A stretch of DNA of 64,000 nt, taken from assembly GCF_003991585.1 (NCBI RefSeq), contig NZ_PQSP01000001.1, positions 1 to 64,000 on the forward strand, written 5' to 3'. Source of the stretch: Saezia sanguinis (GTDB lineage Bacteria > Pseudomonadota > Gammaproteobacteria > Burkholderiales > Burkholderiaceae_C). The translations under genes and the position numbers were made by a program. A model generated the notes under the pieces. The model saw only the letters and a program-made list of their open reading frames with translations, was not told the DNA's origin and ran no database searches. This document shows positions 9,125-18,067 of the stretch, piece after piece (within the stretch, counting starts at the first letter, position 1; the number at the start of each line of letters is the position of its first letter).

Positions 9125-10573
9125 ATGAGTGATTTTTTGACACGTTTGGTAGCGGCTTTGGGTGAGGATATTGTCGTGACAAGTCCGCAGGACGTTGAGC
9201 CCTGGCTGTCCGACTGGCGTGGCCTATACAAGGGGCAGGCACAGGCGGTGGTGCGCCCGCGAACGACGCAACAGGTGTCTGACTGTGTAAAGCTGTGCCA
9301 TGAATATGGGGTACCGGTTGTCCCACGTGGCGGTAATACCGGGCTGTGCGGTGCCGCAACACCTGACGAGCGGGCAGAGAACATCATCATCAGCCTGGAC
9401 CGCATGAATGCCATTCGCGATATTGACACGGTGGGCAATACCATGACGCTGGAGGCGGGCTGCATTTTGAGCAATGTGCAGGATGCGGCCAGTAATGCCG
9501 GGCGCATGTTCCCTTTGAGCCTGGCAGCGCAGGGAACCTGTGAAATTGGCGGTAACCTGGCAACCAACGCCGGTGGTGTGAACGTGGTGAGGTACGGCAT
9601 GGTGCGCGAACTGGTGCTGGGGCTGGAAGTGGTGTTGCCCGATGGGCAGATTCTGAACCAGTTGCATGCCCTGCGCAAAGACAATACCGGATACGATCTG
9701 AAGCAGTTGTTTATAGGCTCGGAAGGTACACTGGGCATCATTACGGCTGCTGTGGTCAGGTTGTTGCCGAAAATGCAGGTCCGCACGGTCGCATTTATCG
9801 CAGTGGAAAGTGCTGACAAGGCGCTGGCCTGCTATGAGCAACTGACCGCGCAATGCGGGCAGCGCATTCAGGCTTATGAGTATATGACGCAGGAATGCAT
9901 TGAGCTGGTTCACAAGCATTTTGCCGATCTGCGCTCGCCGTTGCAGCAGCCTTATCCGGGCTATGTGCTGGTGGAGTTTGCCGATACGGCAGATGAAGCG
10001 GCCTTGAATACACTGGTGGAAGAGTCGGTAGGCTCACTGTTTGAGCAGGACCTGTGCATGGACGCAGCGATCTCCACCTCGCTGGCGCAGATAGAAACCA
10101 TGTGGCGTTTGCGTGAGGAAATTCCTGAAGCACAGCGGTTGGAAAGCGCGCAGTTGAAGCACGATGTTTCCATTCCGATCAAAGACCTGCCGACGTTCAT
10201 GGTGCAGGCGCAATCGGTGTTGCATTCACGCTATCCTGATGTGCAGTTGATTGTTTTCGGGCATTTTGGTGACGGTAACCTGCACTACAACGTGAATGCC
10301 CCGTCCAACGTGAATGCCCCGTCCAACGTGAATGCCCCGTCAGGCGCAGGCAACGTTTATTTCACGGACAACGGGGTCGGTGAAAACATCACGCATGAAG
10401 TGATGCAACTGGTATACCGGTTTGGCGGCAGTTTCAGTGCCGAGCATGGCGTGGGGCAGTTGAAGAAGGACTACTTCCAACAGTACAAATCACCACTGGA
10501 AATTGAATTGATGCGCCAGCTTAAAGCGGTGTTTGACCCGAAGGGCATCATGAACCCGGGGAAAATATTCTGA
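9125..10573 (+). CDS. FAD-linked oxidase, GlcD / D-2-hydroxyacid dehydrogenase type
   Basis: The protein has 482 residues. GAAAGAGG (9112-9119) sets the ATG at 9125. The N-terminal FAD_binding_4 (PCMH-type) domain shows PRGGNTGLCGAA and GGNLATNAGGVNVVRYG. The C-terminal FAD-oxidase_C domain shows GHFGDGNLHYN and the conserved SAEHGVGQLKK. The family oxidises D-lactate, glycolate or D-2-hydroxyglutarate with FAD; the substrate here is not decided by sequence. A triple 18-bp repeat expands the loop after LHYNV. Its last ~51 codons are present again at 14082-14239. Confidence 0.9.
   Translation: MSDFLTRLVAALGEDIVVTSPQDVEPWLSDWRGLYKGQAQAVVRPRTTQQVSDCVKLCHEYGVPVVPRGGNTGLCGAATPDERAENIIISLDRMNAIRDIDTVGNTMTLEAGCILSNVQDAASNAGRMFPLSLAAQGTCEIGGNLATNAGGVNVVRYGMVRELVLGLEVVLPDGQILNQLHALRKDNTGYDLKQLFIGSEGTLGIITAAVVRLLPKMQVRTVAFIAVESADKALACYEQLTAQCGQRIQAYEYMTQECIELVHKHFADLRSPLQQPYPGYVLVEFADTADEAALNTLVEESVGSLFEQDLCMDAAISTSLAQIETMWRLREEIPEAQRLESAQLKHDVSIPIKDLPTFMVQAQSVLHSRYPDVQLIVFGHFGDGNLHYNVNAPSNVNAPSNVNAPSGAGNVYFTDNGVGENITHEVMQLVYRFGGSFSAEHGVGQLKKDYFQQYKSPLEIELMRQLKAVFDPKGIMNPGKIF
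10289..10342 (+). repeat. In-frame 18-bp tandem repeat, three copies
   Basis: The unit aacgtgaatgccccgtcc occurs three times head to tail (last base changed in copy 3), encoding NVNAPS-NVNAPS-NVNAPS inside the FAD oxidase. Copies are essentially identical, so the expansion is recent. Confidence 0.95.
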
Positions 10574-10587
10574 TGCAATGGCGGTGC

Positions 10588-10620
10588 TGCCTTTTTCACC
10601 GGTGCTGGGCGAAAAAGGCA
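10588..10620. terminator. Stem-loop between convergent genes, probable terminator
   Basis: TGCCTTTTTC and GAAAAAGGCA form a 10-bp stem with a 13-base loop, just after the FAD oxidase and before the end of the convergent autotransporter. There is no clear trailing T-run, so confidence is moderate. Confidence 0.5.
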
Positions 10621-10667
10621 ACAGGGTAGGGCATTACTGGGACATTACTGTTGTCTGTACTACTGCT

Positions 10668-13600
10668 CTACCACTGCCAGCCCATGCCCAGTTGCAGTTC
10701 ATAGCGTTTGAAGTTTTCGCGGCCATATGTCATGCCCACATGACTCCATGCGCTTAAACTTTCGTTGACCTGCCCGCGGAAGCCGAGTTTAAGCTCGCCG
10801 GCATTTTTGCCGATATCGCTTTGCATGGCGACACCGTTAAGGCTGACGCCGTTGTCCAGCGTATTGTGCAGCCAGTTGGCCTCAATAAAAGGGTTGATAC
10901 CGTACTCGTTTGCTGTTTGCTGCCAATGGAGCCTTGCCCCCAGGCGTGTCTGCCAGCCGCTGCCCCGGTTGTTGCTGTACCTGGTGCCGTGTGAGTCGGT
11001 GAAGCTATCGGCACTGATATGTGTATAGCTGACTTGCGCATGGGGCTGAAGTATCCAACTGGTGGTGCCTTGCTGCCAGAGTTCAAGCCCGTAGCCGACT
11101 TCGCTGGAAATGGCGTAACCGGTGCTGTTGTATTTGGTCTGGCTGTACTGTGCATTGCCGGCGAGTTTGTTGTTGTACCACGCGTAGTAAGCCCATCCAT
11201 CTACATACAGGCCTTTGTTGTGGTCTTGCTCATTGCGTCCGGGTGTCCAGTTGCCGTACACGCCAAGATGATAGCCATTGACTGTGCCGTTTGCGGTTGT
11301 GCCGGTTTGTCTGGAGGTGTTGTCAACCTTGCTGTGCCCGTAGCCGCCGTAAACACCTGCAACAAGGCGGTCGTGTTGCAAGAGGTCAGCGCCGATCTGG
11401 AGAATGCCGGTTTTGATGTCAACTTCCTGTTTACCGCCAAGCAGGTCGCTTTTGACGGTGTTGTAACTGGTTCTGGCCCACAGGGTCTGGTCAGGCGAGC
11501 GGGGGCTGTTTTTTCTGTCAGACACGTTGTGGTGGAACATGCTGGCTGCAGCATACTGGTTGCCCAGATACGAGCCGATATTGGGGTTGTAAAGCACACC
11601 CCCATAAAGCATGCCTGCGAGCCGGCTGCTGAGGTCGTCATGGGTTGACTCGTCGTTGCCCGTGGGATCGGTGTTGGTCAGGTACCAGTTCTGGTTGGCG
11701 TTGTAGCTGAGTATGTATTCATATGCGCCTGCAGTGACGGGTGCGCCGAGTACAAAGGCGTTGTTGTCAGAAGTGGTGGCAACCTGCACCACTTCAATGC
11801 CATTGCTGCTGGTATCGGCACCCACGCCACCAGCGTTGATGACATACAACCGGGTTGCCCCGTTGGCTCCGGTCGTCACACTGTCCGCGACTAACCGATC
11901 CGTGGGCGAACTGTCATCTCCCAGGACGGTGCGCAGATAAAGGCTGCCACCATTGCTGAGGTAGTTGCCATTGACGGTCAGTGTTGCGCCGACCGGATTG
12001 GCCGAAGCTGCTGAACTGATGCGCACGGTGCCGCTGTTCACCAATGAGGCAATGCGCTGGTCGTGGCTGTCCAGGTCGAGGGTGGCATTGCTACCCACGG
12101 TATACGCCGATGGTGCACTGAATGCGCCGGCAATGCCTGCTTTGAGCGTGCCGCTGGTGATGGTGGTAGCGCCGCTGTAGGTGTTGACACCGCCGAGGGT
12201 GAGTGAGCCGCTGCCGGTTTTCGTCAATCCTCCCACGCCGCTGAAAATGGAGCTGTCAGTGGCAATTGCATAGCCGTTATCGTCAACTGTGAGCCCTCCG
12301 GCATCGATGAACAGTTCTCCGGGAGCAAAGCCGGTGATGAACGATGCATTGTCTGCAAGTGCGCGCAGGATACCGTTGTCAAATGTTACGGTGACTGTGC
12401 CACTGCCTGCGGTGAGTGCCTGGGTTTGCAGCGTACCGCCGGAGGTAAGGCTCAGGTTTGCACTGCCTGTTGTGTTAACCCCAACGGCTACACCGCCGGT
12501 TGCATTGACCAGCCCGCTGTTGCGGATGGTGAGTACGCCTGTGCCCTCGTTGCCAATGGTGAGGGTTCCGTTGCTGATCCAGCTTGAGCCGCTGCCATCC
12601 ACTATGACAGTGCCCAACCCGCCTGCATAACGGCCAATGGTGGCTGATGTATTGTTGCTGACAGTGCCGCCGTTACGGATGGTGAGCTCACCTGTGCCTT
12701 CATCGCCAACGTAGAGAATACCGTTGTTGATCCAGCTTGAGCCGCTGCCGTCTACCGTGACGGTGCCCGACGAGCTTGCTTCAGTGCCAATGTAGCCCGT
12801 TGTGTTGCTGACAGTGCCGCCGTTGCGGATAGTGAGTACGCCTGTGCCCTCGTAACCGACGTCGAGAGTACCGTTATTGATCCAGTTTGAACTGATGCCG
12901 TCCACCGTTACAGTGCCCGACGAACCCGAATAGCGGCCAACAAAAGCGGATGTATTGTTACTGGCAGTGCCGCTGTTGCTGATGGTCAGTTCACCCGTGC
13001 CGTAATTGCCAACGGTGAGGGCGCCACTGCTGGTCCAGCTTGAGCCGCTGCCATCCACCGTGACGGTACCTGACCCGCCTGCATAGCGGCCAATGGTGGC
13101 TGATGTGTTACTGACGGTGCCGCCGTTACGGATGATCAACTCGCCTGTGCCTTCGTCGCCAAGGTAGAGAAGACCGTTGTTGATCCAGCTTGAGCCGTTG
13201 CCGTCCACTGTCACGCCGCTCGTCGAGCCTGAATATCGGCCAATAAGGGCAGATGTATTGTTGCTGACAGTGCCGCCGTTGCTGATGGTCAGTATGCCTG
13301 TGCCGTAGCTGCCAACGATGAGAGAGCTGCTGCTGGTCCAGTTGGAGCCGATGCCGTCCACGGTTACAGTGCCCGACGAGCCTGCACTGTTGCCGATGTA
13401 GGCTGATGTGTTGCTGACAGTGCCGCCGTTGCTGATGGTGAACTCGCCTGTGCCATTGTTGCCAACGTACATAGCGCCGCTGCTGGTCCAGCTTGAGCCG
13501 CTGCCGTCCACCGTGACATTGCCTGTAGAGCCTGCACTGTAGCCAATGTGGCCTGATGTGCTGCTGACTTCGCCGCTGGACTGGATATTCATGGCACCAT

Positions 13601-13892
13601 TGATATACAGATTCCCGATGCTCCATGGTGTGGCGTATGTGCCTGGAATGGTGACAGTTTCACCTGTGTTGATGGTTGTGTTCTGGGCCTGGACTGCAGG
13701 GGTGATAGACAGGATAGATAGGTAGATGCAGAGTGCGATGAAGGAGATTTTGGAGGGGATTCTGACGGGGCGTTTTTCTGTAGGGTGTTTCAGGCGGGTT
13801 GTCGGCCTATACGCTGATTTCCATGTGGCTGTATTTTTAGGAGGAGGATGAGATAGATAACAAAGGCGTGTGCATTGTTTTTTGTCTGTCAT
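10668..13892 (-). CDS. Autotransporter with T5SS/PEP-CTERM-type passenger repeats
   Basis: The protein has 1074 residues; GAGGG lies just before the ATG. A long basic leader precedes the hydrophobic core FIALCIYLSILSITP and cleavage-like VQA at about 68. Residues ~114-466 hold seven repeats of ~50 residues built as IGxxAGSSGTVTVDGSGSSW...VGNxGTGELTISNGGTVSN, the pattern known as T5SS/PEP-CTERM-associated repeats (TIGR04393 type). A PATR-like unit follows (GGLTKTGSGSLTLGGVNTYS), then a C-terminal ~290-residue autotransporter barrel ending ELQLGMGWQW. The final aromatic residue is the usual barrel-assembly signal. Role in adhesion is inferred. It sits between two copies of the oxidase 3' end. 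Confidence 0.93.
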   Translation of the reverse strand: MTDKKQCTRLCYLSHPPPKNTATWKSAYRPTTRLKHPTEKRPVRIPSKISFIALCIYLSILSITPAVQAQNTTINTGETVTIPGTYATPWSIGNLYINGAMNIQSSGEVSSTSGHIGYSAGSTGNVTVDGSGSSWTSSGAMYVGNNGTGEFTISNGGTVSNTSAYIGNSAGSSGTVTVDGIGSNWTSSSSLIVGSYGTGILTISNGGTVSNNTSALIGRYSGSTSGVTVDGNGSSWINNGLLYLGDEGTGELIIRNGGTVSNTSATIGRYAGGSGTVTVDGSGSSWTSSGALTVGNYGTGELTISNSGTASNNTSAFVGRYSGSSGTVTVDGISSNWINNGTLDVGYEGTGVLTIRNGGTVSNTTGYIGTEASSSGTVTVDGSGSSWINNGILYVGDEGTGELTIRNGGTVSNNTSATIGRYAGGLGTVIVDGSGSSWISNGTLTIGNEGTGVLTIRNSGLVNATGGVAVGVNTTGSANLSLTSGGTLQTQALTAGSGTVTVTFDNGILRALADNASFITGFAPGELFIDAGGLTVDDNGYAIATDSSIFSGVGGLTKTGSGSLTLGGVNTYSGATTITSGTLKAGIAGAFSAPSAYTVGSNATLDLDSHDQRIASLVNSGTVRISSAASANPVGATLTVNGNYLSNGGSLYLRTVLGDDSSPTDRLVADSVTTGANGATRLYVINAGGVGADTSSNGIEVVQVATTSDNNAFVLGAPVTAGAYEYILSYNANQNWYLTNTDPTGNDESTHDDLSSRLAGMLYGGVLYNPNIGSYLGNQYAAASMFHHNVSDRKNSPRSPDQTLWARTSYNTVKSDLLGGKQEVDIKTGILQIGADLLQHDRLVAGVYGGYGHSKVDNTSRQTGTTANGTVNGYHLGVYGNWTPGRNEQDHNKGLYVDGWAYYAWYNNKLAGNAQYSQTKYNSTGYAISSEVGYGLELWQQGTTSWILQPHAQVSYTHISADSFTDSHGTRYSNNRGSGWQTRLGARLHWQQTANEYGINPFIEANWLHNTLDNGVSLNGVAMQSDIGKNAGELKLGFRGQVNESLSAWSHVGMTYGRENFKRYELQLGMGWQW
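12495..13553 (-). repeat. Seven coding tandem repeats of ~150 bp
   Basis: The DNA for the ~50-residue passenger units repeats seven times with strong similarity; for example the segment for VTVDGSGSSW recurs nearly identically. Such arrays can change copy number by recombination. Confidence 0.9.
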
Positions 13893-13987
13893 AGAACTGC
13901 CCTCGAATGTTAATTATTGTTAAATATAGAAATTGTGATTTTTTAGTGAGATCAAGCTGCAAAATACGCAGCGCCAATAAATGAAGC

Positions 13988-14001
13988 CCCTTAATTAAGG
14001 G
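13988..14001. promoter_or_regulatory. Perfect 14-bp palindrome upstream of the autotransporter
   Basis: CCCTTAATTAAGGG is a perfect palindrome about 95 bases upstream of the autotransporter ATG, within an AT-rich stretch. It could be a regulator site; no promoter could be placed with confidence. Confidence 0.4.
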
Positions 14002-14081
14002 AGTTCATTCAATTGGGCGAGGTTCAAAACAAAAATGTTAATTTTGTGAAATAGTTCACGACAAGTTTCATATCCCGCACA

Positions 14082-14239
14082 GTTTGGCGGCAGTTTCAGT
14101 GCTTGGCACAGGGCGGGGCAGTTAAAGAAAGGTTACTTCCAGCAGTACAAATCACCGCTGGAAATTGAGCTGATGCGCCAGCTTAAAGCCGTGTTTGATC
14201 CGAAGGGCATCATGAACCCGGGCAAGATTTTTTAATGCA
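14082..14239 (+). pseudogene. Degenerate second copy of the FAD oxidase 3' end
   Basis: These ~158 bases match 10420-10578 at about 86 % by my count and stay open in the same frame, from FGGSFSA to FDPKGIMNPGKIF and a TAA stop. The conserved EHGVG of the real gene reads WHRAG here. There is no start codon, ribosome-binding site or upstream domain. It ends 16 bases before the convergent M48 peptidase gene. This suggests it marks the original 3' end of the oxidase gene, before the autotransporter block arrived. Confidence 0.85.
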
Positions 14240-14250
14240 GATGTTCCGGT

Positions 14251-15081
14251 TCAATGACGCTGTATTTTCAGAATGCTGTCCGGCAGTGACGTCAGTTCTG
14301 GCGCATGGCCAGTTTGTGAGCGCAAGATAGTTTCAATGCGTTTCTGGGTGCCGGGGTGGGTTTGAAAAAACTCGATCTGGTCAGCTTTGACGCCATGTTC
14401 AGCAGCCATAACCTGAAAAAATTCTTCGGCGCCAAAGGTATGCCCGTAATAGCCTTGCAGCGCTGCAATGGCATCTTCATCCGCAAGGCGTTCCTGGCGT
14501 CTGGAGAACGACAGTTGTGTGAGGTTGCTGGCCATGACATGAATCTGGCTGGCGTCTCCCCCCGTCAGCAGTGATAACAGGATGGAAACAGTTACCCCTG
14601 TGCCCAAAGAGGCTAGCGGATCGCGGTTTTTCACATGCGCCAGTTCATGCGCCAAGACCATCGCCAGTGCGTTTTCGCTGTGCACGGTGTTGATCAGTCC
14701 TTGGGTCACGATGATATGACCGCCCAGTGTGGCAAAAGCATTGGGGGTAGAGCTTTTGTCAATGTGGATGTGGATTGGCATGTCATCGGGCACGTTCATG
14801 GCCTGGGCCAGATGCTCTGCGAGCTGCTGCAGGTCTTGGCGGGCTGTGCTGTATTGTGAACCGCGCGGATTTTCCACCAGTCTGGAGACGATGCCTTGTG
14901 CAATCGAGGACTCGACGCTGAATGGAATGAAGTGTACCGACCACCTGAATGCAAAGTAGATGGCTATGAACGCGGCAACGATGATCAGCAGGATGGCTGT
15001 GAGCAGTTTGACCAAGGAGAATACCTGCGACTCCTTGGTCACATTGACTTCATGCGGCACCTGGGGGTTAACGTAAGACAT
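14251..15081 (-). CDS. M48-family metallopeptidase (HtpX/Oma1-like), membrane anchored
   Basis: The protein has 276 residues. One strong membrane helix lies at about 24-46 (LLTAILLIIVAAFIAIYFAF). The zinc site HELAH is at 145-149, with the third ligand likely the Glu in RLADEDAIA. The short linker NAFATLGGHIIVTQGLI is typical of M48 enzymes such as LoiP/BepA-type proteases, which handle misfolded envelope proteins. It is the last gene of a run with two YbjQ-domain genes (gap 13 bases), pointing to a shared envelope role. There is no signal cleavage site; the catalytic domain is probably periplasmic. Confidence 0.88.
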   Translation of the reverse strand: MSYVNPQVPHEVNVTKESQVFSLVKLLTAILLIIVAAFIAIYFAFRWSVHFIPFSVESSIAQGIVSRLVENPRGSQYSTARQDLQQLAEHLAQAMNVPDDMPIHIHIDKSSTPNAFATLGGHIIVTQGLINTVHSENALAMVLAHELAHVKNRDPLASLGTGVTVSILLSLLTGGDASQIHVMASNLTQLSFSRRQERLADEDAIAALQGYYGHTFGAEEFFQVMAAEHGVKADQIEFFQTHPGTQKRIETILRSQTGHAPELTSLPDSILKIQRH

Positions 15082-15094
15082 GCGCGGCTTGCAG

Positions 15095-15562
15095 TCAGGT
15101 CATTTTGGGAACCACCCATGCTGTGCCATAGGCCAGAATCTCTGCACAGGTGGGGCCCTGGTTCCCCTGTTTTTGTCCTAATGTCGCGGTTTGCAGGTGC
15201 ACATTGAAGATCATGCTGGCGCCCTGGGCTTCAGCCTGCTCTTTCATGCGCAGAATAGCTTCACGGCGCCCCCGGTCCAGCATCGATTCATAGCTGTTCA
15301 GACGGCCGCCAAAAATCTGCTTCAAGCCTGCCAGGATCTGTTTGAAATAGTCGCCGGACATGACCACCGAGCCGCTGACCAGCGTAAACTGTTGGCCCGA
15401 AACGATTGCAGGAGGGCGCTTTTCATTAAACAGCAGAATATGCTTGAGCTTTTCTTCGCGTTCTTTGATTTGGCGATAATGCTTTTTCTCACCCATCTTG
15501 CCAAAAACCAGTCCGATGGTTAACAAGATCAGGAAAAATACAAGCCAGACGATAAATTCCAT
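15095..15562 (-). CDS. Membrane-anchored YbjQ/UPF0145-domain protein
   Basis: The protein has 155 residues. An N-terminal helix (VWLVFFLILLTIGLVFG, about 5-21) is followed by a charged stretch and then a YbjQ-like domain. That domain has VSGSVVMSGDYFKQILAGLKQIFGG, the ER-rich helix MLDRGRREAILRMKEQAEAQGA, and the end CAEILAYGTAWVV. The same pattern, without the membrane helix, makes up the next gene upstream. The start is six bases after the ybjQ stop, so the genes are co-transcribed. YbjQ domains form pentamers; their biochemical role is not settled. Confidence 0.8.
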   Translation of the reverse strand: MEFIVWLVFFLILLTIGLVFGKMGEKKHYRQIKEREEKLKHILLFNEKRPPAIVSGQQFTLVSGSVVMSGDYFKQILAGLKQIFGGRLNSYESMLDRGRREAILRMKEQAEAQGASMIFNVHLQTATLGQKQGNQGPTCAEILAYGTAWVVPKMT

Positions 15563-15567
15563 GATGC

Positions 15568-15900
15568 TTATCCTCGCATGACAACAACAGCAGTGCCATA
15601 GGCCAGAATTTCAGAGGCGCCGGCGGTGATATTGGCGGTGCTGAAGCGTACATTGATCACGGCATTGGCGCCAATGGCTTGAGCCTGTTGTTTCATGCGG
15701 TCAATGGCTTCCTGGCGCGATTCGTTCAATAGCTCGGTATAGCCTTTGAGTTCACCGCCTACAATGTTTTTCAGGCCGGCCATCATGTCGCGGCCAACGT
15801 GTTTGGCACGTACGGTACTGCCCTGTACCAGACCCAGATGCTGTGTCACTGTATACCCGGGTAAAAATTCAATGTTGCTGATCAGCATGTTGTTTTGCAT
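15568..15900 (-). CDS. ybjQ: YbjQ-family protein (UPF0145, 'heavy-metal binding')
   Basis: The protein has 110 residues and covers the whole family: VTQHLGLVQGSTVRAKHVGRDMMAGLKNIVGGELKGYTELL, then ARDRMKQQA-like helix and ASEILAYGTAVVV. AAAGG seven bases upstream supports the ATG at 15900. It is the first gene of the ybjQ, ybjQ-like, M48 peptidase run. The family name suggests metal binding, but its function is unproven. Confidence 0.88.
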   Translation of the reverse strand: MQNNMLISNIEFLPGYTVTQHLGLVQGSTVRAKHVGRDMMAGLKNIVGGELKGYTELLNESRQEAIDRMKQQAQAIGANAVINVRFSTANITAGASEILAYGTAVVVMRG

Positions 15901-16109
15901 TTTGAACCTTTCAAAAACGAAAATAAATACGCAGCGTGCCCGATATTCCTGTCAAAAGGCTGTATGAGGCCAGCCGGCAATTCACTGGCAATTTTAAAGC
16001 AGTGCGTTTCAAATAAGGCATGACCGATGTATGTTTACGACAGTCAAGTGCATCATGGCCTGAAAAGGGGTGGGCCGGTTGCTGCCGACAGGTAAAAACA
16101 GGCTCAAAT

Positions 16110-16141
16110 AAAAAACCACCGTTGGGGTGACGGTGGTTTTT
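16110..16141 (-). terminator. Rho-independent terminator of the MHS transporter gene
   Basis: AAAACCACCGT and ACGGTGGTTTT form an 11-bp stem with loop TGGGGTG (approximate ends). The minus strand runs into six T. It lies 43 bases after the transporter stop. Confidence 0.9.
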
Positions 16142-16183
16142 GTAAAAAGTAATACGAGTTACCGCATTTTGGAAATGCCGTGT

Positions 16184-17581
16184 TTATGAAGACACTGCGT
16201 TTTGTGCCGCGGGCACAGGAGATGCTGCCAGATTCAGCTTTACCTGTGTTGTCCAGCCGCGGTAAGCCAGCGGCAAGTACGCTACCGCAATGGCCAGCAG
16301 GGAGACGGCGGCAATATAAAAGCCCGCGCCCATGTAGCTGTAGCTGCCCAGAATGTGATTGGGGTTGAGCAGGTAAAGCGTAAGCTGTGGCGTAATGGCA
16401 CTGAAAATGGCGTAAGCCACGTTATATGAAAATGACAGGCCGGAAAAGCGGATGCTGGGTGGAAATGCACGTGTACCGACAATGGGGGTGAGGGCGATTG
16501 CGCCGCAGAACAGCCCCATGATGCCGTAAAGCGTCATCATGCCTGCCACGCTCAGGCCGGTGTGCAATGCCGCAAAGAAGGTCAATGCGCTGATGGCAAG
16601 GCCGCCCCAGGCAATGGTCATGGTCATGCGGGTGCGCAGTTTGTCTTCCAGCCAGCCGAAAACGACGCAGCCAATGGTCAGTGTCAGCGCAACAATACAG
16701 CCGCCGATGCTGGCGTGCAGTTCATCAAAGCCATAACGGGCTTTTAAAATGGCGGTTGGCGTCATCAGCACGCCCACCATCACCGTGGTGGACAGTGTCC
16801 AGGTCAGCAAGAACACAACCACGCAGGCAAATTTGTGGCTTTTTAAAACGTTGACGATGGGTACCTGTTTGGACAGTTCTTTACGGGCCGCCATTTCTTT
16901 AAAGATAGGTGTTTCTTTCAGGTAGCGGCGCAGGTAGACCGAGATCACACCAAACAGGCCACCCACAATGAATGGAATACGCCATGCGTAGTCCAGCGCC
17001 TGCTGGTCTGTGAAACAGACCTTGATCAGAATCAGCGCGATAAAGCCCAGCAGGATGCCGCCGGTAATACCGGAGGTGAGAATTCCAATGCCCAGGCCGT
17101 AGCGCTGGGAGGGTGTATGTTCGGCAATGAAGACCCACGCGCCGGGCATTTCCCCGCCAATAGCCGCGCCTTGCAAGATACGCATGCACAACAGCAGAAT
17201 CGGGGCCATAACGCCTAAAGTGGCATAGGTCGGCAGTAGGCCAATGGCAAATGTGGGCAGAGCCATCATGGCAACGCTGAGTGTGAACATGCGTTTGCGG
17301 CCGATGGTATCGCCAAAGTGCGCCATGATGATGCCTCCCAGCGGGCGGGCAATATAAGCAGACGCCACAATACCCCAGCCGAGCAGGCTCTGGGTGAAGG
17401 CGTTCATGTCATCGGGCAGGAACAGGCCAATAATGACTTTGTCCACGTACAGTGCACAAATGACAAAGTCATAAAATTCCAGCGTTCCTCCTAGCGATGA
17501 AAGTGCCAGGGTTTTGTAATCCTCTTTATTCAAGGGACGCGCTTTGGGCTGTCCTTCATGCGTAACATCGGCGGTATTCAT
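16184..17581 (-). CDS. MFS transporter, metabolite:H+ symporter (MHS) family
   Basis: The protein has 465 residues and about 12 membrane segments. Near the N-terminus LGGTLEFYDFVICALYV is the typical TM1, and RPLGGIIMAHFGDTIGRKRMF is the MHS loop 2-3 motif. RILQGAAIGGEMPGAWVFIAEH is the TM4-5 signature. Family members (ProP, KgtP, ShiA, CitA) bring in betaine, oxoglutarate, shikimate or citrate with protons. The substrate cannot be read from sequence; a carboxylate is plausible. It stands alone, with its own terminator. Confidence 0.92.
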   Translation of the reverse strand: MNTADVTHEGQPKARPLNKEDYKTLALSSLGGTLEFYDFVICALYVDKVIIGLFLPDDMNAFTQSLLGWGIVASAYIARPLGGIIMAHFGDTIGRKRMFTLSVAMMALPTFAIGLLPTYATLGVMAPILLLCMRILQGAAIGGEMPGAWVFIAEHTPSQRYGLGIGILTSGITGGILLGFIALILIKVCFTDQQALDYAWRIPFIVGGLFGVISVYLRRYLKETPIFKEMAARKELSKQVPIVNVLKSHKFACVVVFLLTWTLSTTVMVGVLMTPTAILKARYGFDELHASIGGCIVALTLTIGCVVFGWLEDKLRTRMTMTIAWGGLAISALTFFAALHTGLSVAGMMTLYGIMGLFCGAIALTPIVGTRAFPPSIRFSGLSFSYNVAYAIFSAITPQLTLYLLNPNHILGSYSYMGAGFYIAAVSLLAIAVAYLPLAYRGWTTQVKLNLAASPVPAAQNAVSS

Positions 17582-17858
17582 GGATGAATAGTTCCTTGTT
17601 TTTCAAAAGATATGGCGTGTGCAATCGAAGTCAAAAATCATGATGCTGAAATACAGGCCCGCATGCTGTGCCTACACAGGCTGTGCCGAACTGCAAGGGG
17701 CAAGGGTGCAAAAGCATCCAGAACAATTTCCAAAGAAGAACAGCCGGATGCCATTCTAAGTGAAATTGAAAGTGCCTGATGGCAGCACATGGACTTTGAG
17801 ACAGTATCAGTTCATTGAAAACACCATAACCGGTTGTGCTGAACTTGCTTCCACAAAA

Positions 17859-17887
17859 AAGCCCACAGTGCAAATGCCTGCGGGCTT
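17859..17887 (-). terminator. Rho-independent terminator, minus strand
   Basis: AAGCCCACAG and CTGCGGGCTT pair (one mismatch) around a 9-base loop; the minus strand then reads into six T. It lies about 180 bases downstream of dusA and could end its transcript or a short RNA from this gap. Confidence 0.75.
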
Positions 17888-18067
17888 GATATGTTGAAGT
17901 GCGTTACAGCGGTTTATTTAAAATGTTCAGACGCAATATGACTTCAGCCTACCAGACCCGAGGGAACCTGGTAGGCTCGTAATCAAAATAATCACGTGGC
18001 TACATTTCATGGGAATCTATTCTACACCCATTGAAAAAATGCTTTCAAGTGCGGACCGGTGTTGTTT
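17888..18067. other. Non-coding gap downstream of dusA with a strong stem-loop
   Basis: With the region upstream of the transporter, 17582-18067 holds no convincing gene. At 17946-17977 AGCCTACCAG and CTGGTAGGCT form a perfect 10-bp stem with a 12-base loop and no T-run. The AGCCTACC core returns in the terminator at 19198, on the other side of dusA. A small RNA is possible but not supported by a promoter I can point to. Confidence 0.4.

Noticed and set aside
12495..13553. Regular ~150-bp repeats that might be a CRISPR-like array
   Set aside because: They are in-frame protein repeats of an autotransporter passenger, with no short identical repeats or unique spacers.
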